Positions 1 to 7,285 of a stretch of DNA of 11,012 nt are shown piece after piece. The position numbers and the translations under genes are program-made. The notes under the pieces were generated by a model that did no database searches, had not been told where the DNA came from, and saw only the letters and a list, made by a program, of their open reading frames with translations. The stretch is from Ferroplasma sp037442045. Lineage in GTDB: Archaea > Thermoplasmatota > Thermoplasmata > Thermoplasmatales > Thermoplasmataceae. Every line of letters starts with the position of its first letter. Position 1 is the first letter of the stretch. Location of the stretch: assembly GCF_037442045.1 (NCBI RefSeq), contig NZ_JBBIRC010000044.1, positions 1 to 11,012 of the forward strand. The letters are read 5' to 3'.

Positions 1-46
1 GTCATATTCTTGTATTTTATATTAATATATAACGTTAGCCTGTTAC

Positions 47-943
47 TTATTCATTTTCCATTATTGAAATAACATGGTTCCTGTATGGAAATGATGGAAA
101 TGCACCATAGCCAGTGGTTGACAGTGCTGCTGCTATATTTGCAAATTCAATGCTCTTATCAATATTTTCTGTTCTGAGAAACTCAGATGCGAATGCCCCA
201 TTAAAGCAGTCTCCGGCACCGGTTGTATCAACAGATTTTACTTTATATGGCTTAAAATATGTTATATGGCCATTGTAATTGGAAAGTGAACCTTTTGATC
301 CTAATTTTATGATTACATTATTTTTATATTTAGAACATATTTTTACAGATGCTTTTTCAGCATCTTCTATACTGTTTATTTCGCAACCGGCCAGAAGCTG
401 TGCCTCAGTTTCATTAGGTGTTAAAATATCAGAATTTTCCAGTATATATTTATCCTCATAAAACGGGCTCGGATCAGTAATTATAGTATTCCCATTTTCA
501 GAATTATTTGACATAAAATCCTTTATTGTTTTCAATGGTATTTCCTGCTGAAACATTACTATTGAGTTTTTTATTTCAATATTTTTAAAATCATTATATG
601 ACAAATTCGAATTTGACCCTGGATACACTGTAATCATATTTTTCCCGGATGATTCAACATTAATCATTGCAATGCCGGTTTGGGCACCATAATTTAGGGA
701 TAATTCCATATTCTCTTTCTTTAGATAATTTGTTATTATTTCAGCAAAATAGTCATTTCCAAGTTTGCCAATAAATCGTGGCTTCACCCCGGTTCTTGCT
801 ACAGAAACAGCCTGATTTGCCCCTTTGCCTCCCGGGTATAAATAATACTTATCTGCCTTTACCGTTTCGCCTGTTGCCGGCAATTTTGGAGAAGACATAA
901 TAATATCAATATTCACACTACCGATCACACTTATTCCATTCAT
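47..943 (-). CDS. rbsK: Ribokinase (PfkB family carbohydrate kinase)
   Basis: A 298-residue PfkB-family sugar kinase, best read as a cytoplasmic ribokinase that makes ribose 5-phosphate from ribose and ATP. Visible motifs: an N-terminal strand with the Asn-Ile-Asp sugar-binding segment (residues 11-13), the PfkB signature GGKGANQA (38-45), NETE (177-180), matching the Asn-x-x-Glu metal/phosphate motif, and the ATP/anion-hole motif DTTGAGD (239-245) with Asp245 as the expected catalytic base. Length matches the family (about 300). GGKGANQA together with the N-terminal NIDII favours ribokinase over KDG kinase or fructokinase, but archaeal PfkB proteins may prefer nucleosides, so the substrate is inferred. 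The ATG lies about 26 bases after an AT-rich box, suggesting a leaderless mRNA. It is divergent from the HIT-gfcR-lysS operon, which carries a phosphoribosyltransferase-like regulator. Confidence 0.85.
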   Translation of the reverse strand: MNGISVIGSVNIDIIMSSPKLPATGETVKADKYYLYPGGKGANQAVSVARTGVKPRFIGKLGNDYFAEIITNYLKKENMELSLNYGAQTGIAMINVESSGKNMITVYPGSNSNLSYNDFKNIEIKNSIVMFQQEIPLKTIKDFMSNNSENGNTIITDPSPFYEDKYILENSDILTPNETEAQLLAGCEINSIEDAEKASVKICSKYKNNVIIKLGSKGSLSNYNGHITYFKPYKVKSVDTTGAGDCFNGAFASEFLRTENIDKSIEFANIAAALSTTGYGAFPSFPYRNHVISIMENE

Positions 944-960
944 TAAAGCCCATGATAATA

Positions 961-971
961 TAATTTAAATA
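961..971 (-). promoter_or_regulatory. TATA box for ribokinase
   Basis: On the minus strand the AT-rich element AATATTTAAATTA is centred about 24-26 bases before the ribokinase ATG at 943. This is the archaeal TATA-to-start distance, so transcription would begin at or beside the start codon (leaderless). It shares the 99-base gap with the oppositely oriented HIT-operon promoter. Confidence 0.5.
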
Positions 972-1011
972 TTTACGGAATTATACTGATGATTTATTCC
1001 AGGCATGAAAA

Positions 1012-1023
1012 TATTTTTTATAC
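1012..1023 (+). promoter_or_regulatory. TATA box for the HIT-gfcR-lysS operon
   Basis: The sequence TATTTTTTATAC is centred about 25 bases before the ATG at 1043, the spacing expected for an archaeal TATA box driving a leaderless transcript. No Shine-Dalgarno sequence is seen before this first gene, in contrast to the second gene of the operon. Confidence 0.5.
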
Positions 1024-1042
1024 TGTATACAATACACATTAA

Positions 1043-1468
1043 ATGTACGATGAAACTTGTATCTTCTGCAGGGAAATCGCAAACAAAGGAAATGCCGCAT
1101 TTGTCTACAGGGATTCAAATATAATGGCATTCATGGACAACGCTCCAATAGAAGAAGGCCATGTTCTTGTCATACCGGTAAATCATTACGAAAACATATA
1201 TGATATTGATAAGGATATCTATCTTGAACTTCAGCTTGCTGTAAAAAGGATAGCAATAGCAATAAAAGAAACGCTGAAAACCGATGGCCTTAATATAGGC
1301 CAGAATAATGGTAGAGTTGCAAATCAGGTAGTAATGCATTACCATGTGCATATAATACCGAGATATTACAGAAAAAAGATAAACTGGGAACGAGAAACTG
1401 CAAGTCTGGATAATCTAGAAATCATTGCAGCTAAAATAAAGGAAGGCATTAAAGAGGTAAAATTATGA
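1043..1468 (+). CDS. HIT-family nucleotide hydrolase/transferase
   Basis: A 141-residue histidine-triad protein. The triad motif HYHVHIIP (residues 99-106) supplies three histidines, of which His101 is the expected nucleophile that forms a nucleotidyl-enzyme intermediate. The N-terminal CIFC pair (Cys6, Cys9) followed by EIANKG matches the usual HIT start, where these cysteines often help bind zinc. Length is typical. Family members hydrolyse AMP-lysine, adenosine phosphoramidates or diadenosine polyphosphates; the substrate here cannot be read from sequence. It is the first gene of an operon whose third gene is LysRS, so hydrolysis of lysyl-adenylate, a known HINT activity, is an attractive but unproven role. 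Its stop overlaps the next start by four bases (ATGA), implying coupled translation. Confidence 0.88.
   Translation: MYDETCIFCREIANKGNAAFVYRDSNIMAFMDNAPIEEGHVLVIPVNHYENIYDIDKDIYLELQLAVKRIAIAIKETLKTDGLNIGQNNGRVANQVVMHYHVHIIPRYYRKKINWERETASLDNLEIIAAKIKEGIKEVKL
1454..1458 (+). promoter_or_regulatory. Ribosome-binding site for gfcR-like gene
   Basis: GAGGT lies six bases before the ATG at 1465, inside the end of the HIT gene. It supports that start and shows that operon-internal genes here use Shine-Dalgarno initiation. Confidence 0.6.
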
Positions 1469-2046
1469 AAAGTCTTGAAGAATTATACAACAGGGCACTG
1501 GAATTAAAAAATAAGGGAATGTCCGATAAGGAAATATCAACAGAGCTTCATCTCTCTGTAAATACCATAACATGGCTTTTAAGCAAGGATCTTAAGGGAA
1601 ATAAAATCTCTGATACAAAGATCGGATGGAGGAGCATTGGAGTATATGGCAATAGAATTGAGAAAATAGCAGAGATCATGGCCGATATAATATCAGAGGA
1701 ATTGCCATTGGATGAAATAACATCAATATTGGGAATAACAATAAACGGAATACCATATGCAACAATGCTATCAGATTTACTTGAAAAAGAATTAATAGTA
1801 TACAGGCCACACCCATCAGGGCAGGAAGGAATGTTCAGCAGCAATTTTGCCAGCGTAAAGAGCAAAAAGATAGTCATAATAGATGACGTCATGAGCACCG
1901 GAGAAACAATGAAAAGAACAATAGACGATATAAGGAAGAAGGGTGGAGAAGCCGTACTTTGTATTGTCCTTGTATCAAAATTAAGTTCTGATGAAATAAA
2001 CAATGTGCCGGTAAGATCGCTTATCCGTGCAACTATGGTGGGATAA
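1465..2046 (+). CDS. gfcR: GfcR-like regulator: HTH plus orotate PRTase-like domain
   Basis: A 193-residue two-domain protein. Residues 1-40 form a helix-turn-helix resembling Trp/sigma-like HTHs (GMSDKEISTELHLSVNTITW). Residues of about 55-193 are a type I phosphoribosyltransferase domain with the PRPP-binding loop IVIIDDVMSTGET (136-148), whose Asp140-Asp141 pair is intact. This architecture is the archaeal PyrE-like/GfcR family: in haloarchaea GfcR activates glucose and fructose catabolism genes, and the PRTase domain is thought to sense a ligand rather than make orotidylate. A true PyrE would lack the HTH. Targets in this organism are unknown; the divergent ribokinase and the distant sugar-porter-like gene are candidates by theme only. 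It overlaps the HIT gene by four bases and is followed after two bases by lysS. Confidence 0.82.
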   Translation: MKSLEELYNRALELKNKGMSDKEISTELHLSVNTITWLLSKDLKGNKISDTKIGWRSIGVYGNRIEKIAEIMADIISEELPLDEITSILGITINGIPYATMLSDLLEKELIVYRPHPSGQEGMFSSNFASVKSKKIVIIDDVMSTGETMKRTIDDIRKKGGEAVLCIVLVSKLSSDEINNVPVRSLIRATMVG

Positions 2047-2048
2047 AA

Positions 2049-3572
2049 ATGTACTGGGCAGATGCCCTTGTTGAAAATTTGAAGGGAAACCAGCTTATCT
2101 CCACCGGAATATCACCTTCAGGGCCAATACATGTTGGCAATATGAGGGAAATACTTACTGGAGATATAATTTATAAAGCATCACTTGATAAAAAGCTGGA
2201 TTCAAGATTTATATATCTCTGCGATGACATGGACCCATTGAGAAAGGTTTACCCATTTCTTGATGACAGTTATTCACAGTATGTTGGAATGCCATTGAGT
2301 TTTATTCCTGCTCCAGAGGGAAACGGAAAATATTCCGATTATTTTCTTCAACCTTTTCTTGAAACACTTAAAAAGATAAATGTGAATGTTGAGGTTATAA
2401 GCACAACGGGATTGTACAGAGATGGAAAATTGGCAGAAGCAATTAATATAGCCATGAACAGCAGGGAAGAAATAGCAAAAATTTTGCATGATGTTGCTGG
2501 TTATGATCTTGCTCCAGACTGGTATCCCTACGAACCAAGATGCTCAAAATGTGGCAAAATCAATTCTTCTGTGGTCACAAAATACGAAGAGCCATATGCA
2601 TATTATCAATGCAAGGCATGCGGCAATGAAGATAAAGCAGATATAAGGAAAGATGACGGAAAAATGCCATGGCGTATTGAATGGCCTGCAAAATGGTTTG
2701 CACTGGGCGTTACTATAGAGCCATTTGGAAAAGACCATGCGGCTGCCGGTGGATCATATGATACAGGAAAAGAAATTGCACAGAAAATATTCAAAATTAA
2801 TCCTCCGGTTCCACTGATGTATGAAAGAATATTATTAAAAGGGGTTGGCGTAATGCATTCATCAACAGGAATAGCAATAAGTGCATCGGAAGTAACTACA
2901 TTTGCACCTCCAGAAATATTAAGATTCCTTATAGCAAAGAACGATCCTGGAAGGCATATAGATTTTGATCCAGGCATGGGCCTTTTGAATCTAATAGATG
3001 ATTATGAAAAAATGGAGCGTGCATATTTTGGCCTTGACGAATCGAACAATGAGAATTATAAACGCATCTATGAAATGTCCAGGATAAAAGTTTTAAGTGC
3101 CCCGGAAAAAATTAATTTCAGGCATATAGTTACACTTGTGCAGATATACAAAGACGATGATAATCTCCTTTCCGCACTGAAAAGAAGCGGATATGACAAG
3201 AATGAAATCGACGACTACCTGAAAAATGAGATAGTTATAGCAAAATACTGGCTATCCAAATATGCTCCTGACAACATTAAATTTACACTGGTAGACAAAC
3301 AATTTTTGCTCACTGAAGACCAGATATCCATACTTCAGGAATTTCTTGATAAAATAAATGGAATTGACTGGACATCGGATGCAATACATTCTGTAATTTA
3401 TGCAATAATAGGAGACAGGAAGTTAACGCCAAAGGATGTATTTACGCTGTTTTATAAGATTTTTATAGACAAAGAACGTGGCCCGCGCCTTGGATATTTC
3501 CTGGAAAGCATGGGCAAAACTTATGTAATAAACAGGATTAAAGCACTGATCCAGCCAACCACTCAAACATAA
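2049..3572 (+). CDS. lysS: Lysyl-tRNA synthetase, class I (LysRS-I)
   Basis: A 507-residue class I lysyl-tRNA synthetase, the form used by most archaea, charging tRNA-Lys in the cytoplasm. The HIGH-equivalent is HVGN (28-31) in the family context SPSGPIHVGNMRE. A zinc-binding Cys4 cluster, CSKC and CKAC (Cys165, 168, 188, 191), is inserted in the catalytic domain. The C-terminal half (about 320-507) is helical, as expected for the anticodon-binding domain. Length matches the family (about 500-530). The KMSKS loop is odd: where relatives have a form like KMSSSKG, this reads VMHSSTG (268-274), so both lysines are gone, while the flanks ERILLKG and APPEILRF are conserved. It is the last gene of the operon; its ATG is two bases after the gfcR stop, with a G-rich stretch just upstream. 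Confidence 0.93.
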   Translation: MYWADALVENLKGNQLISTGISPSGPIHVGNMREILTGDIIYKASLDKKLDSRFIYLCDDMDPLRKVYPFLDDSYSQYVGMPLSFIPAPEGNGKYSDYFLQPFLETLKKINVNVEVISTTGLYRDGKLAEAINIAMNSREEIAKILHDVAGYDLAPDWYPYEPRCSKCGKINSSVVTKYEEPYAYYQCKACGNEDKADIRKDDGKMPWRIEWPAKWFALGVTIEPFGKDHAAAGGSYDTGKEIAQKIFKINPPVPLMYERILLKGVGVMHSSTGIAISASEVTTFAPPEILRFLIAKNDPGRHIDFDPGMGLLNLIDDYEKMERAYFGLDESNNENYKRIYEMSRIKVLSAPEKINFRHIVTLVQIYKDDDNLLSALKRSGYDKNEIDDYLKNEIVIAKYWLSKYAPDNIKFTLVDKQFLLTEDQISILQEFLDKINGIDWTSDAIHSVIYAIIGDRKLTPKDVFTLFYKIFIDKERGPRLGYFLESMGKTYVINRIKALIQPTTQT

Positions 3573-3590
3573 AAATATTTTAATATTCCA

Positions 3591-3600
3591 TTTTCTTTTT
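3591..3600 (+). terminator. T-rich terminator after lysS
   Basis: TTTTCTTTTT lies 19 bases after the lysS stop with no hairpin. Oligo-T tracts of this kind terminate archaeal transcription. The 180-base gap to the next gene shows no other gene. Confidence 0.45.
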
Positions 3601-3717
3601 GGCATTCATGGCAGAAACTGAGAATATACTTCCAATAATTCAAATTCCATAATCTTTTAAATTTTAGGATATTATAATCAATTTTACAGCAAATTACTTA
3701 CACTGCCACTTAATAAC

Positions 3718-3740
3718 ATAAAATTTATTACTTTTATAAA
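3718..3740 (+). promoter_or_regulatory. Promoter of the Orc1/Cdc6-family gene
   Basis: Two AT-rich boxes precede the ATG at 3753: AAATTTATTA (3721-3730), whose centre is about 27 bases upstream and fits a leaderless start, and TTTTATAAA (3732-3740), which is closer. The first fits the spacing better. No clear origin-recognition-box repeat was found in 3573-3752. Confidence 0.4.
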
Positions 3741-3752
3741 ATTGTATGTGCA

Positions 3753-4841
3753 ATGATAGTTTCAAATCCTGCACCGCTTGATATCTCCTATGTTCCGGAG
3801 AAATTGTTTTTCAGGGATGATAAAATTTCCACAATAAGATCCTCTGTTATTCTTCCGGCAAAAAATGGCATAACAAATAATGTAATAATATACGGAAATT
3901 CTGGAACAGGAAAAACTTCAGCAGTAAAGGTAATCATGCGGGATAATGCACCAATAATATACGAAAATGCATTATCGTTCAAAAATGTAAAGAATTTGCT
4001 TGAGCATGTCATTTCAAGGCTTGGAAGGCCAGTGTCCTATCACGGTTTATCATTTTCAGATATTTTCTCAACCATTAATTCTATAATATCATTCCGTGGG
4101 AATATGGTTCTTGTAATAGATGAAGCCACCTCTCTTCTTAAAGATGATGATGCAGGCATTTACAACCTTTTCAGGGCATCTGAGATATATGGGACCAGAT
4201 TGAGCACCATTCTGATTTCCATGGAGAACCCATTCACATATCTAGATAGAAAATATGGAACGGTAACCGGCATTAAATTTGACAACTACAGCAGCTTTGA
4301 AATTAATAAAATTATAGCAGATCGTGCATCAATGTCACTGGAACCTGGAACATACTCTGATTCTATACTGAAATATATATCGGATATTTCCGGCCAGTTT
4401 GGAAGTGCAAGGTTCGCTATAGAATTGCTTCAAAAAGCAGCATATATGGGGGAATACAGGCTTTCAAAATCTATAGAAAATGATGATGTTAGATCTGCAG
4501 TTTCTCTTATAAATCCCTATATAACGGAAAGCAAGCTTTCACTGCTCGACCGTGAAGATCTTATTGTACTTTTATCAATATGCATTCTTCTTCCTGATTC
4601 TATTTCTACAAATATAAAATCAATAGAAGAAGAAGTAAAATTGCTTGGAGAGGAATATGGCATAGGACTGAAAAAAACGGAAATATATAAAATAATAAGA
4701 AAACTGGAAAATATAGATATTATATCTTCTCAATTAAAGAGCAGCGGAAATAAATCAAGCGTGTCAAAACTTATTTCAATAAACGATGTTCCTGTTTCAA
4801 TACTTTCAATGAAACTCCGTGATCTTATCTCCAGAATTTGA
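3753..4841 (+). CDS. cdc6: Orc1/Cdc6-family AAA+ ATPase
   Basis: A 362-residue member of the archaeal replication initiator family. Seen in order: the N-terminal YVPEKLFFRDDKI segment typical of Orc1/Cdc6; Walker A GNSGTGKT (48-55); Walker B VLVIDEA (119-125) with Asp123-Glu124; sensor 1 STILISMEN (151-159); sensor 2 GSARFAIELL (217-226), where most relatives have Gly-Asp/Glu-Ala-Arg; and a C-terminal part (about 260-362) consistent with a winged-helix DNA-binding domain. The ATPase residues are intact. It is slightly short (the family is often 380-410) and divergent, so it may be a secondary paralog rather than the main initiator. Family members bind origin repeats and load MCM; some paralogs act as transcription regulators. 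Its 3' end overlaps the convergent polymerase gene by 36 bases. Confidence 0.85.
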   Translation: MIVSNPAPLDISYVPEKLFFRDDKISTIRSSVILPAKNGITNNVIIYGNSGTGKTSAVKVIMRDNAPIIYENALSFKNVKNLLEHVISRLGRPVSYHGLSFSDIFSTINSIISFRGNMVLVIDEATSLLKDDDAGIYNLFRASEIYGTRLSTILISMENPFTYLDRKYGTVTGIKFDNYSSFEINKIIADRASMSLEPGTYSDSILKYISDISGQFGSARFAIELLQKAAYMGEYRLSKSIENDDVRSAVSLINPYITESKLSLLDREDLIVLLSICILLPDSISTNIKSIEEEVKLLGEEYGIGLKKTEIYKIIRKLENIDIISSQLKSSGNKSSVSKLISINDVPVSILSMKLRDLISRI

Positions 4842-6716
4842 AATTATAAAATCAAACGGCTTAAATGATCTTTCCAGGCGTTTTTCATAATATTTTTTAT
4901 CAAAAAATTCTGAATTGCTTTTTACAATGTTATGTTCTTTATCCATTATAATTCCTGAAATAACCATTCCAGGAACAGTATTTTTATAATCCTGGTTTTT
5001 CATTAGATAATATATAATATTTTTTGATTTGTAATCATTAATATGCCTGCTTACTCCGAATTCTATCCTAAAATCTTCAATATCAAAATTTTCCATCTTT
5101 TTATATTCATCTTTTAACTTTTCTATCATATACTTTCTTGAACGCAGCTCCATAAAATCACAGTTAAGGATATTAAGCGCATGATCCTGAAATTTTTTTA
5201 CCAGTGCCGGGGAATCTCTTCTCCTGAGTTCTATTCCCCTTATCTTAAAAGTTCCATCATTCCTCAATCCAATGTACCTGTTTGCCGATCCTGTGCCATT
5301 GTTTTGTGGCAGAAATGCGATCCATTTATAGCTCGAATCCAGAACTATCTGAATCCCTGTATTTTTGCAGATTTCTTTTAATGTTTTCTTTATATCTCCG
5401 GGTCCGGAAAGCCATAGAGAATCAACAACGCCATGCATTACATGGAATCCGTTATTTTCTGCTATCCTCATGGATATTTCTATTATTTTTCTGCCGATCT
5501 CTGTTATTTTTTCATGCACATCTATTCTGCCAAATTTTGCATTTTTATATCCAGTATAACCAAAAGAATTGAGAAGAAGAATTTTTAATGCCTTATTTCT
5601 CTTTGAATATATATCCCCCCTGCTGCTCAGTGCTTTGTAAAAAAGCCTTCTATTCAGCAATTTTCTGAGGAACATTGAGAGAAAAGCAGTATTTTTCCCT
5701 GATATATTTTCCGGTGATACTCTGTAATTTACTATTATTCCAGGATACATGGATGAAAAATCAATTTCGTAGACATTTTCATAAACTCCAGGATCAGGGT
5801 TAAAAACTATGCCTCCCCTGTTCGCATTGAAAAATTCCTGCGGATTTTTAGGAACCTCATAATCATCCTTTCTGAACGGTATAAGTATTTTCCTTTTCAG
5901 TGCTTCTTTTTCCTCAATAGCAGATACAACAGTTCCTGGGGTTATATAAGATACAGTTTCCACCGGAAGGGATGAAACCCTTGACATTTCAAATAATCCA
6001 GCAATACCAGATTCATTATAAACAAAGGAATCTGAATCTATACATATTTTATCTTTTATTCTAACTGTTGAAGGCATATAAGAATGCCTGCCATAGGATT
6101 CAAACGTCCTTTCCCTGTAAAATTTACTCTTTATATAATAACCATATTTTTTCATCTCCTCAAGGAATAAAGAAAACTGGTTGCTGTAATTTTTGTATAC
6201 AATAACAACATTGTTTTTTATCGCCTCGTAAACTTCTTCATATGCATTGCCCGAACATTTTAAGCCATTTATAATAACATATTTCATAATTTTACCGGAA
6301 AAAACCGGTTCTATTGCTGCTGTGGGCAAATTTATATCCTCATCATATATATTCATGAGTTTGAAGAATTCAAACCCGTTGCTTTCCATAAATCTTAAGG
6401 TACTGTTTATATCCGCATTATAAATTTTTAGCCTGTAGCCAAATGAATTTTCTATTCTAAATGCAAGATCCATTGATTTTGATGGCTTTAAATATATCTG
6501 TATGCCTCTGTGCATGCCATAAATATCATCCATCGAAGCATATCTGTAAATATAATTTGTTGCATCCAGGCTTTTTTCAAGCATTGTTAAATAATAAGCA
6601 TCACCAGAAACAAATATCCACGTTCTGTTTTTGAAAGTTTTTTTAACTATCTTATTTGATCTGTAGAACCATAATTCTATTAAATCAGAACCAGTGGCGT
6701 TTATTATATTCTCCAT
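4806..6716 (-). CDS. Divergent family B DNA polymerase, exonuclease-degenerate (PolB2/Dpo2-like)
   Basis: A 636-residue family B polymerase, shorter than the usual 770-800. Residue numbers are from the ATG at 6716. The NTD is present. Where exonuclease motif II should be, the sequence reads NYSNQFSLFLEEM (176-188), lacking the Asp; Exo I and Exo III acidic residues also cannot be found, so proofreading is probably lost. The polymerase core is clear: RGGIVFNP linker (300-307), motif A DFSSMYPGII (319-328, Asp319 kept), motif B KALKILLLNSFGYTGY (375-390), and thumb-side IRGIELRRRDSP (491-502). Motif C reads HGVVDSLW (428-435) instead of YGDTDS: the second Asp (432) remains, the first is Val. 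This pattern resembles archaeal PolB2 enzymes. Sulfolobus Dpo2, once predicted inactive, acts in damage tolerance. A TTG at 6725 is an alternative start; GAGG before the ATG favours 6716. It overlaps the upstream small gene by 32 bases. Confidence 0.85.
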   Translation of the reverse strand: MENIINATGSDLIELWFYRSNKIVKKTFKNRTWIFVSGDAYYLTMLEKSLDATNYIYRYASMDDIYGMHRGIQIYLKPSKSMDLAFRIENSFGYRLKIYNADINSTLRFMESNGFEFFKLMNIYDEDINLPTAAIEPVFSGKIMKYVIINGLKCSGNAYEEVYEAIKNNVVIVYKNYSNQFSLFLEEMKKYGYYIKSKFYRERTFESYGRHSYMPSTVRIKDKICIDSDSFVYNESGIAGLFEMSRVSSLPVETVSYITPGTVVSAIEEKEALKRKILIPFRKDDYEVPKNPQEFFNANRGGIVFNPDPGVYENVYEIDFSSMYPGIIVNYRVSPENISGKNTAFLSMFLRKLLNRRLFYKALSSRGDIYSKRNKALKILLLNSFGYTGYKNAKFGRIDVHEKITEIGRKIIEISMRIAENNGFHVMHGVVDSLWLSGPGDIKKTLKEICKNTGIQIVLDSSYKWIAFLPQNNGTGSANRYIGLRNDGTFKIRGIELRRRDSPALVKKFQDHALNILNCDFMELRSRKYMIEKLKDEYKKMENFDIEDFRIEFGVSRHINDYKSKNIIYYLMKNQDYKNTVPGMVISGIIMDKEHNIVKSNSEFFDKKYYEKRLERSFKPFDFIISNSGDKITEFH

Positions 6717-6921
6717 ATTCCTCAATTTTTTTATATAACTCTAAAATAATAGCAGCAAAAAACTGGTTAAAATCCGAAATTTCATTTGAATGCTTTTCAG
6801 CCATAGAAAGAATTGTTTTCAGAATTTCAAGATCCTCTTTTTTCATATATGTGTGCATTGATAGTATTTCATCTTCCATAGATTTCACATATTCCCTTGG
6901 GGACAATGTATTCCTTCCCAT
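6685..6921 (-). CDS. Small helical protein of the polymerase operon, unknown function
   Basis: A 78-residue protein of no family I recognise. It is charged and predicted almost entirely helical (for example REYVKSMEDEILSMHTYMKK, residues 9-28, and an amphipathic stretch at about 50-70), with no cysteine clusters, signal peptide or membrane segment. It is real by context: ATG at 6921 with GAGG eight bases upstream, two bases after the stop of the RadA-like gene, and a 32-base overlap with the polymerase. Such close packing suggests a stoichiometric partner, perhaps a bridging or regulatory subunit of the polymerase; that is inference. The C-terminal codons (EEYGEYNKRHWF) also contain the polymerase ribosome-binding site, implying translational coupling. 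Confidence 0.7.
   Translation of the reverse strand: MGRNTLSPREYVKSMEDEILSMHTYMKKEDLEILKTILSMAEKHSNEISDFNQFFAAIILELYKKIEEYGEYNKRHWF
6720..6723 (-). promoter_or_regulatory. Ribosome-binding site for the polymerase
   Basis: GAGG on the minus strand sits three bases before the ATG at 6716, within the end of the 78-aa gene. The spacing is short but it favours ATG 6716 over the upstream TTG at 6725, which has no such site. Confidence 0.45.
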
Positions 6922-6923
6922 AT

Positions 6924-7277
6924 TTATAACCTCATAAACTCCGCATTGACGGTTTTCGTGCCAATAATATCTAAAACTATTGCACTGCCATTATACGCAG
7001 CCTGATCCATAACATAATTTAATTCTTCAACGACCATAAGGCCCCACGCATCAAATATAAATGATGAAATTAATATGAGATACCTTTCAATATTTCCTTC
7101 TATAAGTATCCTATTCAATTGATATGGTGTCATAACTCTCTGTATTTTTATATTACAATCTAAAATATTTCTTTCAAGCATTATTCCATCGGAGATCAAA
7201 AGCTTTGTAGGATTATAATATCTTATTTCCGATTTTATATCAATATTTTCCTTTTCTGAAATTAAGAAATTTATCAT
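6924..7277 (-). CDS. RadA/RecA-like core without P-loop (putative pseudo-ATPase)
   Basis: A 117-residue protein, first gene of the polymerase cassette. No Walker A motif is present. The rest fits the later strands of a RadA/RecA core: KLLISDG (30-36) where RadA has its acidic strand after the P-loop, IKIQRVMTPYQLNRIL (44-59) resembling the segment with a conserved Gln-Leu before Walker B, RYLILISSFIFDAW (65-78) in place of the hydrophobic Walker B strand with Ser for the usual Asp, and a helix-strand NYVMDQAAYNGSAIVLDI (87-104) like the following RadA elements. These matches are by eye and modest. If correct, it cannot hydrolyse ATP and may serve as an adaptor that binds RadA or the polymerase, as ImuA does in bacteria. 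The alternative is an unrelated alpha/beta protein. The ATG is preceded by an AT-rich promoter. Confidence 0.72.
   Translation of the reverse strand: MINFLISEKENIDIKSEIRYYNPTKLLISDGIMLERNILDCNIKIQRVMTPYQLNRILIEGNIERYLILISSFIFDAWGLMVVEELNYVMDQAAYNGSAIVLDIIGTKTVNAEFMRL
6930..6933 (-). promoter_or_regulatory. Ribosome-binding site for the 78-aa gene
   Basis: GAGG lies eight bases before the ATG at 6921, overlapping the last codons of the upstream RadA-like gene. The spacing is near optimal and supports the small gene as genuine. Confidence 0.6.
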
Positions 7278-7285
7278 AATATTAA

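Noticed and set aside
3573..3752. Possible replication origin upstream of the Orc1/Cdc6 gene
   Set aside because: Archaeal origins often lie beside orc1/cdc6, but I found no paired origin-recognition-box repeats or clear duplex-unwinding block beyond ordinary AT-rich sequence, and the paralog is divergent.
5181..5572. Open frames on the plus strand antisense to the polymerase gene
   Set aside because: They have no ribosome-binding sites or family motifs and overlap the polymerase palm region on the other strand; they are by-products of its coding sequence.
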